Shown here: one piece after another, positions 62,925-64,000 of the stretch | Position numbering within the stretch: the stretch's first letter is position 1 | Layout of the letters: the number at the start of each line of letters is the position of its first letter | Assembly: GCA_007695015.1 (NCBI GenBank) | Contig: REEN01000044.1 | Location: 1 to 64,000, forward strand | DNA from: Marinilabiliales bacterium | GTDB lineage: Bacteria; Bacteroidota; Bacteroidia; Bacteroidales; PUMT01 | DNA length: 64,000 bases | Reading direction: 5' to 3' | The notes under the pieces: model-generated | What the model was told of the DNA's origin: nothing | The model's input: the letters and a program-made list of their open reading frames with translations, nothing else | Database searches by the model: none | Program-made: the position numbers and the translations under genes

Positions 62925-64000
62925 TGACTGCAAGATTTGCTATACTCATATTTTCCGGATTCCTGTTGTCAGTCCATCTATTTGCTGATGAAGAGGGTAA
63001 TGGCGTTATAAGAGGGAGGGTTTTCAATGCGAGCAATAATGAACCCATCCCATTTGCCAATGTAGTAATATGGAACACCACGACAGGTGCAAGCAGCGAT
63101 TTTGACGGAAATTTCCTGTTTACCGGAATAAAGCCCGGCATGGTAGAGATTAGGGTTTCGGCTGTGGGTTTTCGCACTTACGTGTCGGGACAGCTGATGG
63201 TTACCAATGCCAGGACATTGTATCTTGAAGTGCCTTTGGAGGAGACCACTATAGATATCGATGAAGTTGTGGTACGTGCCTCTCCATTCAGGATGCGTGA
63301 GGAGAGTCCGGTTTCGATGAGAAGGATAGGTGTTTCGGAAATTGAGAAGAGTCCGGGAGGCAACCGCGACATATCAAGGGTGCTCCAGTCATTTCCGGGT
63401 GTTGCATCAACTCCAGCATTTCGCAATGACCTTATAGTAAGAGGCGGCGGGCCCAGTGAAAACAGGTTTTTCCTTGACGAGGTCGAGATACCCAACCTGA
63501 ACCATTTTGCCACCCAGGGAGCCAGCGGAGGCCCGGTTGGTATAATAAACGTGGACTTCCTGCGGGAGGTGGAGTTTTATTCCGGCGCTTTCCCTGCCAA
63601 CAGGGGTAACGCGCTGAGCTCGGTTCTAGATATGCGGCAGGTTGACGGCAATCCTGAAAGGCTGCAGTTCAGGGGAGCAGTCGGCGCTTCTGACCTTGCC
63701 CTTACAATGGATGGTCCTTTGTCTCCCAATACCACATTTATTTTTTCGGCACGAAGGTCATACCTTCAGTTCCTTTTCGATGTAATTGGTCTTCCGTTCC
63801 TGCCCACCTACAACGATTTTCAGTTTAAGAGCCGTACGCGCATAGATGAAAGAAGGGAGTTTTCGGTGATCGGAATTGGCGCAATCGATCAGTTCAGGCT
63901 GAATCTGAATGCCAATGAAACTGAGGAACAAAGATATATACTTGACTACCTGCCTGTAAACGAGCAGTGGAACTATGCGATAGGTGCTGTATACAAACGT
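62924..64000 (+). CDS. TonB-dependent receptor (3' end beyond window)
   Basis: The first 359 codons of a receptor open to the right edge. It has a signal peptide (MTARFAILIFSGFLLSVHLFA), then a CarboxypepD_reg-like domain at about 25-115 (IRGRVFNASNNEPIPFANVVIW, DGNFLFTGIKPG, VSAVGFRTY). The plug follows at about 120-230 (VLQSFPGVAS, DLIVRGGGPSENRFFLDEVE, YSGAFPANRGNALSSVLDM), then the first barrel strands (FIFSARRSYLQFLF). It is of the same subtype as the receptor at 1583, without a visible SusD; ligand unknown. Confidence 0.9.
   Translation, partial: MTARFAILIFSGFLLSVHLFADEEGNGVIRGRVFNASNNEPIPFANVVIWNTTTGASSDFDGNFLFTGIKPGMVEIRVSAVGFRTYVSGQLMVTNARTLYLEVPLEETTIDIDEVVVRASPFRMREESPVSMRRIGVSEIEKSPGGNRDISRVLQSFPGVASTPAFRNDLIVRGGGPSENRFFLDEVEIPNLNHFATQGASGGPVGIINVDFLREVEFYSGAFPANRGNALSSVLDMRQVDGNPERLQFRGAVGASDLALTMDGPLSPNTTFIFSARRSYLQFLFDVIGLPFLPTYNDFQFKSRTRIDERREFSVIGIGAIDQFRLNLNANETEEQRYILDYLPVNEQWNYAIGAVYKR

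Overview
The window comes from a Bacteroidota chromosome, most likely order Bacteroidales or a close relative. The evidence is a complete sprA gene (gliding/type IX secretion translocon) in the order ruvA-sprA-gcvH, a fused lpxC-fabZ gene, an IPExxxVDY-family gene next to rnc, two TonB-dependent receptors with carboxypeptidase-like N-terminal domains, a DUF4249 lipoprotein, and a Suf iron-sulfur operon. Many genes are preceded by the Bacteroidota -7 element TAnnTTTG and few show a Shine-Dalgarno sequence. Nearly all the DNA is ordinary chromosomal coding sequence; I found no phage, integrase, transposase, CRISPR array or plasmid gene.

Layout. 1-6.1 kb: the start of a secreted protein running off the left edge, a TonB receptor/DUF4249 lipoprotein pair and a DUF4105 protein. 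6.1-8.5 kb: an RprXY-like two-component system. 8.6-13.5 kb: acpP-fabF-rnc-IPExxxVDY, purN and an M23 peptidase. 13.7-17.5 kb: leuS, a short repeat tract, tRNA-Arg(CCG) with a strong terminator, and a small lipoprotein. 17.7-19.1 kb: a putative secreted glycosidase. 19.3-21.6 kb: an ExbB/ExbD proton-channel operon, then tRNA-Ser(GGA). 21.8-29.6 kb: a minus-strand block with asparaginase, TatD, two glutamate dehydrogenases flanking dprA, a two-TM protein and proline dehydrogenase. 29.8-38.4 kb: ruvA-sprA-gcvH. 38.5-43.1 kb: rimP-nusA-infB (minus). 43.5-47.0 kb: lpxD, lpxC/fabZ, lpxA for lipid A. 47.0-48.0 kb: thiL. 48.2-55.9 kb: sufBCDS, sufE, a DUF59 gene and a P1B ATPase. 56-64 kb: S9 peptidase, mscS-like channel, an unrecognised polytopic membrane protein, queG, yjbQ, a GSCFA protein and the start of a second TonB receptor.

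How the genes fit together. Envelope biogenesis and transport dominate (lipid A, SprA, TonB receptors, ExbB/D, lipoproteins), with core translation/transcription genes and amino-acid catabolism (asparaginase, proline dehydrogenase and two glutamate dehydrogenases). No clearly new multi-gene system stands out. The most unusual items are an unrecognised membrane protein with an internally repeated aromatic ExxN...W motif, a type IX tail-like module near the N terminus of the left-edge protein, a 27/27/30-nt repeat tract in an open frame that ends on the leuS start codon, inverted repeats in the suf and rimP leaders, and a metal-pumping ATPase lacking an N-terminal metal-binding domain at the end of the suf operon. 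Start sites and promoters were assigned by eye.
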